Shown piece by piece: positions 63,432 to 64,000 of a stretch of 64,000 nucleotides of DNA. The translations under genes and the position numbers were made by a program. Location: positions 3,744,001-3,808,000 of the forward strand of contig NZ_CP087138.1 of assembly GCF_021650705.1 (NCBI RefSeq), in the 5' to 3' direction. This stretch comes from Pseudomonas sp. KNUC1026 (lineage in GTDB: Bacteria > Pseudomonadota > Gammaproteobacteria > Pseudomonadales > Pseudomonadaceae). The notes beneath the pieces are model-generated. The model was given only the letters and a program-made list of their open reading frames with translations, was not told the origin of the DNA and ran no database searches. Every line of letters starts with the position of its first letter. Position 1 is the first letter of the stretch.

Positions 63432-64000
63432 GTGGCACAATCCGAACTAAAAAACATAATGGTTACTACCGGCAACGACCTCAAACCTAGCAAAGGATTG
63501 GTAATCGGCTCGGGAACAGGTATTGGCTCTGCAAGCCAGGAGATCCAGCACTTCCAAGCGAGTGTGAAAGGAAAATTCACATTCGAACTTGACGCAAGTG
63601 CATTGAATTCGCTCCGAAAGCCGGGAGTTAGCAATGAAAACCTGCACCTCTTGGCCATGAGCTGGCAGAGGCAGAATACAAGAAAAATAGCAGCACTTCC
63701 TGTGGAGCTGGATCGAGAAATAGCCGAAAAACTTTCTTCCCTGACACCCCCAGCCACCGAATCGGAGAGACTTCAACAACAGCAGGAAATTATCAAGCAA
63801 CTGATCGAAACAAAAGTTCCGCGAATTGAAAGCCGTATAAACAGCTCCAAACGTCTCCAGGACATGCAGTACCTTCGGGCAGCGCTGGATATCAAGCTGT
63901 TGACGGCGTCAGTAGATGAACTCAACGAAAAGCTCTACGCCGTTCAGCTTCGCGCACAGGCCGAGCAACAGCGGCTTGAAGATGAACAGAAATTGGCTGC
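63432..64000 (+). CDS. Truncated coiled-coil protein, S-type pyocin-like N-terminus (cut by window end)
   Basis: The frame is open from a stop at 63414 to the last base, giving 189 codons from a GTG at 63432 (an ATG at 63459 is the alternative; neither has a good ribosome binding site). The first 30 residues have the glycine-rich stretch GLVIGSGTGIGSASQEIQHF; then come ALPVELDREIAEKLSSLTPP and a long Gln/Glu/Lys-rich coiled coil (QQQQEIIKQLIETKVPRIES to AEQQRLEDEQKLA). This plan resembles the receptor/translocation part of S-type pyocins. The base composition is lower in GC than the neighbours, suggesting acquisition. The killing domain and any immunity gene would lie beyond the window. Confidence 0.55.
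   Translation, partial: MAQSELKNIMVTTGNDLKPSKGLVIGSGTGIGSASQEIQHFQASVKGKFTFELDASALNSLRKPGVSNENLHLLAMSWQRQNTRKIAALPVELDREIAEKLSSLTPPATESERLQQQQEIIKQLIETKVPRIESRINSSKRLQDMQYLRAALDIKLLTASVDELNEKLYAVQLRAQAEQQRLEDEQKLA

Noticed and set aside
63413-63757. Minus-strand open frames opposite the truncated last gene
   Set aside because: Their sequence has no domain character, whereas the plus frame is open to the window end and encodes a coherent coiled-coil protein.

Overview
The window looks like a chromosomal segment of a fluorescent Pseudomonas of the P. putida group. It is GC-rich, uses typical Pseudomonas codons and carries the recognisable Pseudomonas block clpB-pgeF-rluD / bamD / pilS-pilR / minor pilin genes / ispH-fkpB-lspA-ileS-ribF-murJ / rpsT / proB-obgE-rpmA-rplU / ispB / fklB / lon-like / ettA / morA / glyA / cstA / mapZ / radA / mscL. 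Species assignment is inference from protein resemblance and gene order; no database search was run.

Layout. Positions 1-9.5 kb are a mixed metabolic and accessory region: the end of ilvE, an aromatic aminotransferase, a uronate dehydrogenase, a SulP permease, a YkgJ-type cysteine-cluster protein, a large HrpK-like protein with an internal duplication, a choline/betaine-binding protein and an esterase. Three tRNA genes (Asn, Pro, Lys, minus strand) follow at 9.6-9.8 kb. From 10 to 14.5 kb are clpB with a sigma-32-type promoter, pgeF and rluD. From 14.6 to 26.4 kb are bamD, the PilS-PilR two-component system, thiO and a translationally coupled type IV minor pilin operon (fimU-pilV-pilW-pilX-pilY1-pilE), with a lone FimT-like pseudopilin on the other strand. 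From 26.4 to 39.2 kb are housekeeping genes for isoprenoids, lipoprotein processing, translation, peptidoglycan lipid II export and ubiquinone side-chain synthesis. From 39.3 to 49.5 kb are mostly small envelope or stress proteins, a Lon-like protease and EttA. From 49.6 to 63.2 kb are a c-di-GMP enzyme (MorA), an orphan RHS-core protein, glyA, a cstA-yjiX-yjiA carbon-starvation operon, the PilZ adaptor MapZ, a HAD phosphatase, radA and mscL. The last 570 bases are AT-richer and open a gene cut by the window end whose start resembles S-type pyocins.

Functional links: PilS-PilR and the minor pilins serve type IV pili; MorA and MapZ form a c-di-GMP writer/eraser and reader pair; ribF-ileS-lspA-fkpB-ispH is one overlapping operon; creA overlaps proB.

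Caution: ten genes, several of them normally well-conserved housekeeping genes (clpB, rluD, radA), are broken by small indels. Most are one-base losses in G/C homopolymers, and restoring the base restores the whole protein. This points to sequencing or assembly error rather than gene decay, so these genes are given as full-length spans with the frameshift noted. The most novel-looking material is the HrpK-like protein, the mini-RHS protein and the truncated bacteriocin-like gene at the right edge.
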